35,049 bases of DNA from Paraburkholderia sp. NMBU_R16 (GTDB lineage Bacteria > Pseudomonadota > Gammaproteobacteria > Burkholderiales > Burkholderiaceae): positions 1 through 35,049 of the forward strand of contig NZ_JAAAYE010000055.1 in assembly GCF_013282575.1 (NCBI RefSeq), read 5' to 3'. The notes under the pieces were generated by a model that saw only the letters and a list, made by a program, of their open reading frames with translations, searched no databases and was not told where the DNA came from. The translations under genes and the position numbers were made by a program. The stretch's first letter is position 1. Every line of letters starts with the position of its first letter. Below are positions 26,852 to 34,180 of the stretch, one piece after another.

Positions 26852-27007
26852 TCAAATCCTGCCAACAAGCAGCAGCACGACGACGATGAGCAACAGCACG
26901 CCGAGCACGCCGCTGGGCATGTACCCCCATGAACGGCTGTGCGGCCAGGTCGGCGCGGCCCCAATCAACAGGAGCACCAGTAGTACGACCAATACGGTTC
27001 CTAACAT
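26852..27007 (-). CDS. DUF3309 family small membrane protein
   Basis: A 51-residue protein with two hydrophobic stretches (residues 2-17 and 34-48) joined by the short polar loop PTWPHSRSWGYMPSG, the signature of DUF3309 (PF11752) proteins common in Proteobacteria. It is a double-pass membrane micro-protein of unknown function. The ATG at 27007 has GGAGAA a few bases upstream on the minus strand. It ends 25 bp from the stop of the converging glucan synthase gene. No partner gene is evident. Confidence 0.88.
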   Translation of the reverse strand: MLGTVLVVLLVLLLIGAAPTWPHSRSWGYMPSGVLGVLLLIVVVLLLVGRI

Positions 27008-27290
27008 GATGCTTCTCCATGAGCCTTGTTTTGCTGGCGCTTCGGTGTGTTTGTCGCCGCGTTTCGCGCTTCGCGCAGTGCGTGCGGAGTCTGTATGGTT
27101 CCCGTGCGACATGCCTGCCGATGCTTGTTTCCTGCAAGTGGCGGAGCATGCCATTCGAATCAAACCGAGACCGCTAGCGTGAGGTTGGCACGAATTGGCG
27201 ACGCAGTCGGTACGGCGGCGGACAGCGAGACCGCAAATACGCATGCATGAGCCAAGGGCACCCCGCACGCCAAGTCATTCCGGCGCTCGG

Positions 27291-29300
27291 TCAACTCGGA
27301 GACGGTCGCAGTTGCTGCACCGTGAGGGCTTCATCTCGAGGCTCGCGGTCCATTGCCCCGAGCGTATTCCTCGAGGTAAGGCATGCGTCGATCATCTCCC
27401 GAACTGAAGTCGCGTAGCGGTCGGCGCCGATTGCGCTCTGCAGGTCCTTGCTCCACTGATCGGTGCCGCCCGCAGGCCAGAGGCCTACGACGATCGGTGT
27501 GTCCGGCAAGCGCTGCCGCAGGCGTCGCAGCAGGTAGCGCAGATGTGACGGGATGCCGTCTATATCGAGATAGAAGATGCATACCGTCTTCGCAGTGAGG
27601 TCGAGGCTGTCGATCCGCACGCGAGAGACCGCGTCATGCGGGATCACCCGGCAGTCGCGATTGTGCTTTCCCAGAAGCTGAACGAGGATGGCCGATGCCA
27701 ATTCGTCGAGCGGGCCCCGTCCTGCTATGCAAACAATGGGATTGTCGGCGCGCTCGGCCATTGAAGCTTGCGCGTCCGTTGGGACAATGGGAGGCATCAG
27801 TTCGAGCGGCACGTTTTGTACGGCGCGCGAGGGCGTCAGAGCGCTCGCGCTGTCGTTGGCCGCCACCGGCGCCGGATCCATGTCGGCGAAGGCGTCCAGA
27901 CCTTCTATGAGGTCGTTCGTCGTGTCATGGATTCGCGCCAGCTGTGCGGTTGTCACACCGCCGCGTGCAACATCGTTGGCGGCGAGTTGCAATCCCTCGA
28001 GTGCGACTTCGTCGTAGTAGGCCGAGAGCGCCCGGTCGCGCAGCAGGATTTCCGCTTGCTCCAGTATTTCATCCGGGTCGCCCGCGAGCGCGCGCTGGTA
28101 GAAGTTTTCGATTGGAGTCAGCGCCGGCTGGTCACCGAGCAGCACGTCGAGAAATTCGAGCCGGGCAACGTGGCGGCCCAGAACCAGAACGCAAAGCGTC
28201 AGCGGCGTGGACAGGATGAGCCCGACAGGCCCCCATATCCAACTCCAGAAAATCGCGGCAACGACGACCGAAAACGGGGAAAGGCCGGTGCTATGGCCAT
28301 ATAACAAGGGCTCGACGGCTTGACCGACCAGCAACTCGACCGTCAAAAAGAGCGCCAGCGACCAGATCGCCATCGACCACCCGGGACTGACTGCTGAGGC
28401 AAGTGCGATAGCCAGGAGCGCGGATATCCAGATGCCAACGTAGGGCACGAGGCGCAACAGCGCGGCCAGAATGCCCCAAAGTACGGGGTTGGGGACGCCA
28501 ATGAAAAACAGGCCCGTGCCGATCACGACGCCCACGCCGGCATTCACTCCGAGTTGCGCGAGGAAATACCGGCTGAGGCGGCGCGCGGCCTCGTCCATGG
28601 CGGTCGTCGTCCGATGCAGATCTCTGGAGCCGAACAACCGGATCGCGCGATTTCGCAGATCGTCTCGCTGGAGCAAAATGACTACGGTAACGACGAACAC
28701 GATAAAAGTCGTTTCAAGCGGGCTGACAACGGGGGACAGCACGCGCCGGATAAGCTGGAAGGCGGTGGGAGCGGGCTCGCGCACCTCGACCGGAAGCGCG
28801 GCGGGCGACGGGGATGCATTCGAACCGGAGGTGGGCTCAGGCTGGCGGACGGTTTGCGAGTGACCGATCGTCGCGTGTTGAAGCGCTTCGCCAACGGCGC
28901 CTGTCAGAGCGTTCAATTTCGAAAACGTGAGGGTGCGCGCGGCATCGATCTTTGTTTCTATCGTCGCCTGATACCGGGGAATGCCCACAGCGAGATTGGT
29001 CAATTGGGTCGCGATCACCGCGCCAAGCAGGATGATCACAGAGAGCGAAAGCAATACAGCGACGAGAACCGAAGCGATATGTCCGAGCCTGACGCGGACC
29101 AGCATATTGACCAGAGGCGAGATGAGGAAGCTCAATAGAACAGCGACTGTGACAGGAATCAGGACCTCACGCGCGAAATAAAGGCCCGCGACGACGGCTA
29201 CTCCAGCAGCAATGGGGACCAATGCCCGTACGCCGGGCGCTTCGGGCGACTCGGCTAGCGTTGCCGGCGTCGCGCAATGCGGTTCGATTGATTTGGACAT
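27291..29300 (-). CDS. AI-2E-family membrane protein with long C-terminal extension
   Basis: A 669-residue protein. Residues about 25-385 are the AI-2E family transporter fold (PF01594): hydrophobic pairs at 30-66 and 75-105, a soluble stretch, then helices with LLRLVPYVGIWISALLAIAL and the end WGPVGLILSTPLTLCVLVLGRH. The remainder is not transporter: a helical link (FYQRALAGDPDEILEQAEIL, 400-419) and an alpha/beta domain (about 521-640) with strands PIVCIAGRG, TVCIFYLD and PIVVGLWP. This tail resembles a Rossmann or cobalamin-binding-like fold; ligand unknown. The ATG at 29300 is chosen; a TTG at 29318 is in frame upstream. Transport of autoinducer-2 should not be assumed. Confidence 0.85.
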   Translation of the reverse strand: MSKSIEPHCATPATLAESPEAPGVRALVPIAAGVAVVAGLYFAREVLIPVTVAVLLSFLISPLVNMLVRVRLGHIASVLVAVLLSLSVIILLGAVIATQLTNLAVGIPRYQATIETKIDAARTLTFSKLNALTGAVGEALQHATIGHSQTVRQPEPTSGSNASPSPAALPVEVREPAPTAFQLIRRVLSPVVSPLETTFIVFVVTVVILLQRDDLRNRAIRLFGSRDLHRTTTAMDEAARRLSRYFLAQLGVNAGVGVVIGTGLFFIGVPNPVLWGILAALLRLVPYVGIWISALLAIALASAVSPGWSMAIWSLALFLTVELLVGQAVEPLLYGHSTGLSPFSVVVAAIFWSWIWGPVGLILSTPLTLCVLVLGRHVARLEFLDVLLGDQPALTPIENFYQRALAGDPDEILEQAEILLRDRALSAYYDEVALEGLQLAANDVARGGVTTAQLARIHDTTNDLIEGLDAFADMDPAPVAANDSASALTPSRAVQNVPLELMPPIVPTDAQASMAERADNPIVCIAGRGPLDELASAILVQLLGKHNRDCRVIPHDAVSRVRIDSLDLTAKTVCIFYLDIDGIPSHLRYLLRRLRQRLPDTPIVVGLWPAGGTDQWSKDLQSAIGADRYATSVREMIDACLTSRNTLGAMDREPRDEALTVQQLRPSPS

Positions 29301-29440
29301 GACCGATGGTGCTCGCAATGCGTTCGCACAGCGACACCCCTCACGAATTCGTGGAATCGAATCTTAAGCTACGCCATCAAAGCTGCGGATGCGGTACGAC
29401 AGCGTACAGAGAAGACACGCGCAAGCCCTGGAGCATTCGT

Positions 29441-29471
29441 TTACAGTCCGAGGGGAGGGGGCATTCTTGCG
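29441..29471 (+). promoter_or_regulatory. Promoter-like element upstream of the first Crp-like gene
   Basis: This stretch starts TTACAGTCCGAGGGGA and ends GGGCATTCTTGCG. Its two blocks recur at 30321-30360 upstream of the phasin gene with a 12-13 bp length difference between them. Both copies lie about 102-110 bp before their start codon. It is a candidate shared regulatory site, inferred only from similarity and position. Confidence 0.4.
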
Positions 29472-29572
29472 TTCCACCACTTTGTCGTATTCGCGAATGC
29501 ACTCGCGGCGGTCATCCAATGGCGCTCGACGTCACCTCTTGTTAGTCTCAATCGAACCTCCAGGAGTCTTCC

Positions 29573-30292
29573 ATGCCAAACGCAAATCAATCTCTTGGAA
29601 ACCACCTGCTTTCGGTTTTGCCGGAAGCCGAGTGGGCGCGCATCGGTCCGCATATGGTGGAGGTGGATATGCCACTGGGACAGGTCGTCTACGAATCCGG
29701 CGACCGCCTCCATCACGTCTATTTCCCGTCGACCGCAATCGTCTCGCTGCTCTATGTGATGGAGAACGGGGCGTCGGGCGAGATCGCGATCGTCGGCAAT
29801 GAAGGGGTGGTCGGCATTGCGCTCTTCATGGGAGGGGAAACCACGCCGAGTCGAGCGGTCGTGCAGAGCGCGGGCAAAGCCTACCGGCTCGAGGCGCGCA
29901 TCCTCAAGGAGGAGTTCCATCGAGCCGGGCCTACGCAGCGGTTACTGCTGCGGTACACGCAGGCCCTCATCACGCAGATGGCGCAGACCGCGGTGTGCAA
30001 CCGGCATCATTCGATCGATCAGCAATTGTGCCGCTGGCTCCTGCTGAGCATCGACCGGCTGCCGTCCAACGAGTTGAAGATGACTCAGGAACTGATCGCC
30101 AACATGCTCGGCGTACGCAGGCCCGGCGTCACCGAGGCGGCCATGAAGCTTCAGGACGCGGGCCTCATCCGCTATAGCTACGGTCACATCGAGGTACTGG
30201 ATCGACCAGGCCTGGAAAAGCGTGTCTGCGAATGCTATGCGGTGGTGAAGCGCGAATTCGATCGACTGTTGCCCGACCTGAGGGCGTTGTAG
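29573..30292 (+). CDS. Crp/Fnr-family regulator, copy 1
   Basis: A 239-residue protein with a cyclic-nucleotide-binding-type N-terminal beta-roll (MPLGQVVYESGDRLHHVYFP, residues 33-52) and a Crp-type winged helix (MTQELIANMLGVRRPGVTEA, about 169-188). No Fnr-type N-terminal cysteine cluster is visible. AGGAG lies 7 bp before the ATG. A closely similar inverted copy is at 31808-32527: identical length, about 83% identity by hand count. A shared element occurs upstream of this gene and of the phasin gene that follows. Effector unknown. Confidence 0.9.
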   Translation: MPNANQSLGNHLLSVLPEAEWARIGPHMVEVDMPLGQVVYESGDRLHHVYFPSTAIVSLLYVMENGASGEIAIVGNEGVVGIALFMGGETTPSRAVVQSAGKAYRLEARILKEEFHRAGPTQRLLLRYTQALITQMAQTAVCNRHHSIDQQLCRWLLLSIDRLPSNELKMTQELIANMLGVRRPGVTEAAMKLQDAGLIRYSYGHIEVLDRPGLEKRVCECYAVVKREFDRLLPDLRAL

Positions 30293-30317
30293 CGCAAATG
30301 GAAGCGCTGAAGAACCG

Positions 30318-30360
30318 CTGTACATCCGCGGGGAAAGGTATACAGTGGGCATTGTTGCGG
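30318..30360 (+). promoter_or_regulatory. Dyad and promoter-like element upstream of the phasin gene
   Basis: CTGTA at 30318-30322 is inverted as TACAG at 30341-30345 across an 18-bp spacer, with GCGGGGAAAGG between. Downstream, GGGCATTGTTGCG (30347-30359) repeats a block found before the first Crp-like gene (GGGCATTCTTGCG). It is a candidate operator for the neighbouring Crp-like proteins or a shared promoter. Confidence 0.45.
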
Positions 30361-30469
30361 CGCAGCATTAGTGGTGCTGGGTCGCTCCGACCTGCTGGTC
30401 TTTAGCGAGACGCTCGCCTCCGAAATCCTTTGGACGCACGTGCCGGGTCGATTCGGGAGCATTCATTCA

Positions 30470-30820
30470 ATGAACATCGCTGCTATTGAGCAATCCGCTG
30501 ACTTCGGCCAGCGTGCGTTACCGGCAATTTTCGGCTTGCAGAACGAAGCGTTCGAACGTTTTCAGACGCTGACGCATCTCAATCTCGATGCCCTGAAGGC
30601 AATGATGGAGCAAGGACAAGCCGTCTTGTCATCGATGCCATTCGGACGAGCGCCATCCACTGACGCGGGGGGCCTGCCGCAGCAATTTCTCGAGCACGCC
30701 CAGACGTATGCGGAGCAGGTCCGACAGATCGTGATGCGCTCCCAGGGAATGATGCAGGAAGCTATCGAGCACGCGGCCGGCGTGCGCAGGCCTGGAAACG
30801 CAGTATCTGACGTCGCATAG
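30470..30820 (+). CDS. Phasin family protein
   Basis: A 116-residue, largely helical protein. FGLQNEAFERFQTLTHLNLDALKAMMEQGQ is split here into its two marks, AFERFQTLTHLNLDALK and the following amphipathic helix; together with AQTYAEQVRQI they match the phasin (PF09361) pattern. Phasins coat polyhydroxyalkanoate granules. It is shorter than typical phasins (about 180-190 residues). The ATG at 30470 has GGGAG 10 bp upstream; a longer frame starting at 30371 lacks phasin-like sequence before this point. A strong terminator follows at 30903-30937. It sits between the two Crp-like paralogs. Confidence 0.75.
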   Translation: MNIAAIEQSADFGQRALPAIFGLQNEAFERFQTLTHLNLDALKAMMEQGQAVLSSMPFGRAPSTDAGGLPQQFLEHAQTYAEQVRQIVMRSQGMMQEAIEHAAGVRRPGNAVSDVA

Positions 30821-30902
30821 ACCATAGCGATGCGCGGCTTGCCGCGCAAGCACGGAACGACGCCCTGCACGAGCGGGCCGTTGGGCGCTTTAGCCCCCTG
30901 GT

Positions 30903-30937
30903 GGGGAGCCGGCAAGACGCCGGCTCCCCCTTTTTTT
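30903..30937 (+). terminator. Strong intrinsic terminator after the phasin gene
   Basis: An 11-bp perfect stem (GGGGAGCCGGC, 30903-30913, pairing with 30919-30929) closes a 5-nt loop and is followed by a run of seven T (30931-30937). It ends the phasin transcript 83 bp after the stop. Confidence 0.92.
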
Positions 30938-30962
30938 GCCGTCAAAATAAGTTTGCTTTGCA

Positions 30963-31076
30963 ATGGCAATCAGCGCATTGTGGACTGATCTCACCAACGA
31001 AGACGACGCCATCGTCCTCGCGATGCAATATGGCAAAGACATCATAGACGGCAAGGTTCAGGCGACCGAGCTCTGA
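30963..31076 (+). CDS. Possible 37-residue small protein
   Basis: A frame from ATG 30963 to TGA 31074-31076 encodes 37 residues starting MAISALWTDLTNEDDAIV and ending in KVQATEL. It is acidic, probably helical, with no membrane segment. No good ribosome site is visible, and it starts only 26 bp after the phasin terminator. It could be the tail of a decayed gene. Not recognised. Confidence 0.25.
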   Translation: MAISALWTDLTNEDDAIVLAMQYGKDIIDGKVQATEL

Positions 31077-31123
31077 TACACCGAATGAATGCTCGTTGGT
31101 CGACGGTTCTAGGGGAGCAGGCC

Positions 31124-31519
31124 ATGGAATATCCACTTTACGTCCGCCGCGATGGCGAAGCTGGTTTTCGCGCGAGTTTCCCCGATTTTCCCCGCGCCGA
31201 TGTGCGCGGCAGTTCGTTCGGCGAACTGAAGCGCAACGCGCAAGAAATGGTCGAGTTGATGTACGACCGTAGCGAACAACTCATACCTGCCCCCACCGGC
31301 AGCACATCGGAATTGCATGCGCTCGACATGGACGACGGAGAAGGGCTCTGGATGTTTATCGACATCAACCTGGCGCGGGTTACCTCGAGGGCCGTCGCCG
31401 TTCAATTCAGCCTGCTCGAGAGTCTGCTGAAGCAAGTCGATGCGGCGGCGAAAGAACGTCATATGACGCGCTCCACGTTTTTCACGTTGGCTACCGTGCA
31501 TGAACTCGAGAACCGATAA
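31124..31519 (+). CDS. Orphan HicB-like antitoxin-family protein
   Basis: A 131-residue protein with the HicB-like fold at its N terminus (MEYPLYVRRDGEAGFRASFP, then SSFGELKRNAQEMVELMYD, residues 1-50) and a C-terminal ribbon-helix-helix-like segment (LLKQVDAAAKERHMTRSTFF, about 105-124). HicB proteins neutralise the HicA mRNA-cleaving toxin and repress their operon, but no HicA-like frame (about 60 residues) is visible on either side, so it is solitary here. The ATG at 31124 has AGGGGAG about 7 bp upstream. Confidence 0.72.
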   Translation: MEYPLYVRRDGEAGFRASFPDFPRADVRGSSFGELKRNAQEMVELMYDRSEQLIPAPTGSTSELHALDMDDGEGLWMFIDINLARVTSRAVAVQFSLLESLLKQVDAAAKERHMTRSTFFTLATVHELENR

Positions 31520-31567
31520 CGCCCGCCGTTTGCTGGCGAACCAGTTTTCTCACAGCAGGAGTGGATC

Positions 31568-31774
31568 ATGATCGACGACCAAGTGAACCCGGAAGAACTA
31601 GCGGAAAGCAGGACACGCAGAGAAGCCGCCGATAATGCGACGGACGATGGCATGCCTATGGCGCCCGAACATATCGAGAGCGACGTTGGGCAAACTGAAT
31701 ATAAAACGCCGAAGCAATGGATAAGGCACGCGAGAAAATGGCTGGGTTCGGGACGAAGCTTTATGCAATTCTGA
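31568..31774 (+). CDS. Small hydrophilic protein of unknown function
   Basis: A 68-residue protein starting MIDDQVNPEELAESRTRREA, acidic at the N terminus and basic near the end (TPKQWIRHARKWLGSGRSF). A good ribosome site, AGGAGTGGATC, lies directly before the ATG at 31568. It follows the HicB-like gene by 48 bp and may be co-transcribed. No family was recognised. It converges with the second Crp-like gene, 33 bp away. Confidence 0.55.
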   Translation: MIDDQVNPEELAESRTRREAADNATDDGMPMAPEHIESDVGQTEYKTPKQWIRHARKWLGSGRSFMQF

Positions 31775-31807
31775 GCACCGTCGATTCATCGTCGCACATG
31801 GCTACAG

Positions 31808-32527
31808 TCACAGCGCCTTCAAATCGGGCAGCAGACGATCGAATTCACGCTTCACCACGGCGTAGCATTCGCAGACATGCCGCTCGAGCCCTGGCCGGTC
31901 AAGCACCTCGATGTGCCCATGACTGTAGCGGATCAATCCGGCGCTCTGCAGTTTCAATGCGGCTTCGGTGACTCCCGATCTGCGCACGCCAAGCATGTTG
32001 GCGATGAGTTCCTGCGTCATCTTCAACTCGTTCGATGACAGGCGATCGATGCTCAGCAGCAGCCACCGGCACAATTGCTGATCGATCGAGTGATGCCGGT
32101 TGCAGACCGCGGTCTGTGCCATCTGCGTGATCAGTGCCTGCGTGTACCGAAGTAACAAGCGCTGCACGGGCCCACCGCGGCTGAATTCGTCTTTCAGAAT
32201 TCGCGCACTGAGCCGATATGCGTGGCCGGCACTTTGAACGATCGCGCGGCTCGGGGTGGTTTCCCCCCCCATGAAGATCGCGATACCGACGATTCCCTCC
32301 TTGCCCACGATCGCGATTTCGGCAGACGCGCCGTCTTCCATCACGTATAGCAGCGAGACGATCGACGTGGTCGGAAAGTAGACGTGTTCGAGCTGCCCGC
32401 CCGACTCGTAGATGACCTGCCCGAGCGGCATATCCACGTCAACGAGGTGGGGGGCAAGGCGCGCCCACTCCGCCTCGGGTAGCACCGCCAGCAACTGGTT
32501 CGCGTTTCGATCCTTGATATCTGGCAT
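31808..32527 (-). CDS. Crp/Fnr-family regulator, copy 2
   Basis: A 239-residue paralog of the protein at 29573-30292, on the opposite strand. The central block RLLLRYTQALITQMAQTAVC and the following ~20 residues are the same in both copies; differences concentrate in the first 11 residues and in scattered conservative changes. The winged helix is MTQELIANMLGVRRSGVTEA, with Pro changed to Ser at one position. AAGGGG precedes the ATG. The pair may bind the same operators. Effector unknown. Confidence 0.9.
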   Translation of the reverse strand: MPDIKDRNANQLLAVLPEAEWARLAPHLVDVDMPLGQVIYESGGQLEHVYFPTTSIVSLLYVMEDGASAEIAIVGKEGIVGIAIFMGGETTPSRAIVQSAGHAYRLSARILKDEFSRGGPVQRLLLRYTQALITQMAQTAVCNRHHSIDQQLCRWLLLSIDRLSSNELKMTQELIANMLGVRRSGVTEAALKLQSAGLIRYSHGHIEVLDRPGLERHVCECYAVVKREFDRLLPDLKAL

Positions 32528-32675
32528 TGACGACCCCTTGAGCCGCTGTGGCGCACGTGTGCGTCGACGTTACGACGCGGCAAAAGCCGCCTTCGCGTGG
32601 AATCCTATTATCTTATGAGCGTCGTGCCGTGAAAAGAGCGGAAAACGCTCGCCTTCCGCCGAGCCGAAGGCTTCG

Positions 32676-32972
32676 GATGCCATGTCGCGGCAAGCGCAGG
32701 CCGAACGCGAAAAGCAGGCGCGCGTGATTCTGGGTTCCGCGGAAGCCGAGATTGCCGCGAAGTTCGTCGAAGCGGCGCAAGTCTACGAAAACCATCCCGG
32801 AGCGCTTCAATTGCGGGCGATGAATATCATCTACGCAACGACCAAGGAACGCGGTGCGACGATCCTTATTCCGGGCTCGATGGTCGACAGTCTTAATCTG
32901 CCGCTAGCGCTGGCAATTGCGGGGCATGACGTGGCGGGGGCTGCGTTGACGCCAGTCAAGACCGCAGCGTAG
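32676..32972 (+). pseudogene. C-terminal fragment of a slipin (SPFH/stomatin-like) protein
   Basis: About 98 codons (SDAMSRQAQAEREKQARVIL to the stop) match the end of bacterial slipins, which form membrane-attached SPFH oligomers: the coiled-coil AMSRQAQAEREKQARVILGS, then EIAAKFVEAAQVY, ALQLRAMNIIYATTKERGAT and IPGSMVDSLN. The N-terminal membrane hairpin and SPFH domain are missing; upstream codons are unrelated. An ATG at 32682 could give a 96-residue product, but it would lack the membrane anchor. Confidence 0.75.
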
Positions 32973-32990
32973 GTCGTCTGAAGTGTTCAC

Positions 32991-33227
32991 CTATTCGGCG
33001 GGCCCGAGGATTACATCGATAGCGGCCTGTCCTGCGATCTCCGCAACGAGGTAGGCCCAGCGTCGGGAAAACGGACCACCCCGGATCTTGATGCGCTCGC
33101 CGAGCGCTGCCACACCCGGAGGATTGATGGGCGCTTTGATGCGAAACCAGACATCGAACATATCCGTCGATGTGGAAACGAGATCAATGTGAATCTCGAA
33201 TCCGCGATATTCGACTGCTCGTTGCAT
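32991..33227 (-). CDS. Conserved small protein of unknown function
   Basis: A 78-residue protein from ATG 33227, with GAGG 7-8 bp upstream on the minus strand. It reads like a small beta-rich domain: EYRGFEIHIDLVSTS, MFDVWFRIKAP, then GPFSRRWAYLVAEIAGQAAI near the end. I recall similar short proteins in Burkholderiaceae genomes but know no function. The frame stays open upstream to 33644, but without a ribosome site and with arginine-rich, non-protein-like sequence, so the short version is preferred. Confidence 0.6.
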   Translation of the reverse strand: MQRAVEYRGFEIHIDLVSTSTDMFDVWFRIKAPINPPGVAALGERIKIRGGPFSRRWAYLVAEIAGQAAIDVILGPAE

Positions 33228-33324
33228 GATGAACCTCAGGTTGCCGCAGGGCGAGAACATACGAGGGCCCATGCTAAACCTATTTGTCTCCTGCGTACGC
33301 TTTTGCCGGGCCTTTCCATTGCCG

Positions 33325-33455
33325 CTCGGAGATGGCCGCGTCAGCGACCTGGCCGGTTGGCGTGTGGTGTACCTCGGTGCCGTCGCGTCGATGCTGACGA
33401 TTGCACTGCCGCTTTGGTGGAGGCTACCGGCATTGGCCGGACGGACGCTTATAAA
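33325..33455 (+). pseudogene. MFS transporter remnant
   Basis: A stretch encoding GRVSDLAGWRVVYLGAVASM and LTIALPLWWRLPAL looks like one loop plus one transmembrane helix of a DHA/MFS-type exporter (the GWR-VY start of a helix followed by ALPLWRRLP). No further transporter sequence is found on either side, and it runs into the end of the GntR gene on the other strand. It is likely a degraded fragment. Confidence 0.4.
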
Positions 33456-34180
33456 ACCGCCTCCGCGACGAGCTGCAACGCAGGTGCGAGTTTCAGATAA
33501 ACCTCCGGACGTTCGAGCGCATAGGTCAGATTTCGTTGCGCGATTTGCACGTGCTCCGTGGCCAACGACTGCGCGCGTGTGCCTTCGCCGCGCTCCATCG
33601 CTTGCACGAGGCCGTGATGCTGCTGATGCGCCATGAAAAGCCATTGTCGGCCTTCGTCGATGGCCGATTGCATGGGCAGCATCGCGCTTGCCGCGGCGAA
33701 CGGTAGACGGTTGTTCATTTCGATCGCGCGGATCAGCGCTGCGTTGCCCGAGCCTTCGACGACCAGCTTGTGAAACCGGTTGTTCATGTCCGTGTACGTG
33801 GCGTAGTCGTCGAGGTCGAGTTCGGGCTTCGCGAGCAACCGGTCACCCGCGCGCAGGCATTCGTTCAGCGCATTCGACAACTGGCGCGGTACGCCATGTT
33901 CGGCCACGAGGCGCGCAGCCATGCCTTCGAGATGCCCGCGTACCGCAATGGCATCTGCGATCTCGGCAGCGGTGATGCGCCGCATCACATAGCCGCCCGC
34001 CGGAGACGGTTCGACGAGGCCTTCCTGCTCGAGCGTGGTCAGCGCGAGCCGGACGGGCGTGCGCGATGCCTGAAGACGCTCGGCGAGCGCGACTTCCCCG
34101 AGGCGCTCGCCGGGGGCGAATTCGCCCTTGAGGATCAGGTCGCGCAGATACACCAACACACGTTCTTGCTGAGATTCCAT
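33449..34180 (-). CDS. GntR-family regulator, FCD (FadR) subfamily
   Basis: A 243-residue repressor with an N-terminal GntR winged helix (DLILKGEFAPGERLGEVALA, then SRTPVRLALTTLEQEGLVE; residues 13-58) and a C-terminal all-helical FCD ligand-binding domain with the metal-type pattern MNNRFHKLVVEGSGN near 131-145 and AHQQHHGLVQAME later. AGGAGAACGAA precedes the ATG at 34180. It diverges from the Rieske gene across 383 bp that contain three copies of TGTATGCA, one in a perfect palindrome, so it is probably the repressor of that gene. The effector is likely the oxygenase substrate or a product. Confidence 0.92.
   Translation of the reverse strand: MESQQERVLVYLRDLILKGEFAPGERLGEVALAERLQASRTPVRLALTTLEQEGLVEPSPAGGYVMRRITAAEIADAIAVRGHLEGMAARLVAEHGVPRQLSNALNECLRAGDRLLAKPELDLDDYATYTDMNNRFHKLVVEGSGNAALIRAIEMNNRLPFAAASAMLPMQSAIDEGRQWLFMAHQQHHGLVQAMERGEGTRAQSLATEHVQIAQRNLTYALERPEVYLKLAPALQLVAEAVL

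Noticed and set aside
30942-31136. 64-codon minus-strand frame upstream of the HicB-like gene
   Set aside because: No ribosome site, no recognisable motif, and overlaps the HicB ribosome site region antisense.
32577-32590. GCGGC-AAAA-GCCGC hairpin upstream of the second Crp-like gene as a terminator
   Set aside because: Short stem and no T-tract on either strand.
33226-33636. 136-codon plus-strand frame as a full gene
   Set aside because: Only the part at 33325-33455 resembles MFS sequence; the rest is antisense to the GntR gene or non-protein-like.
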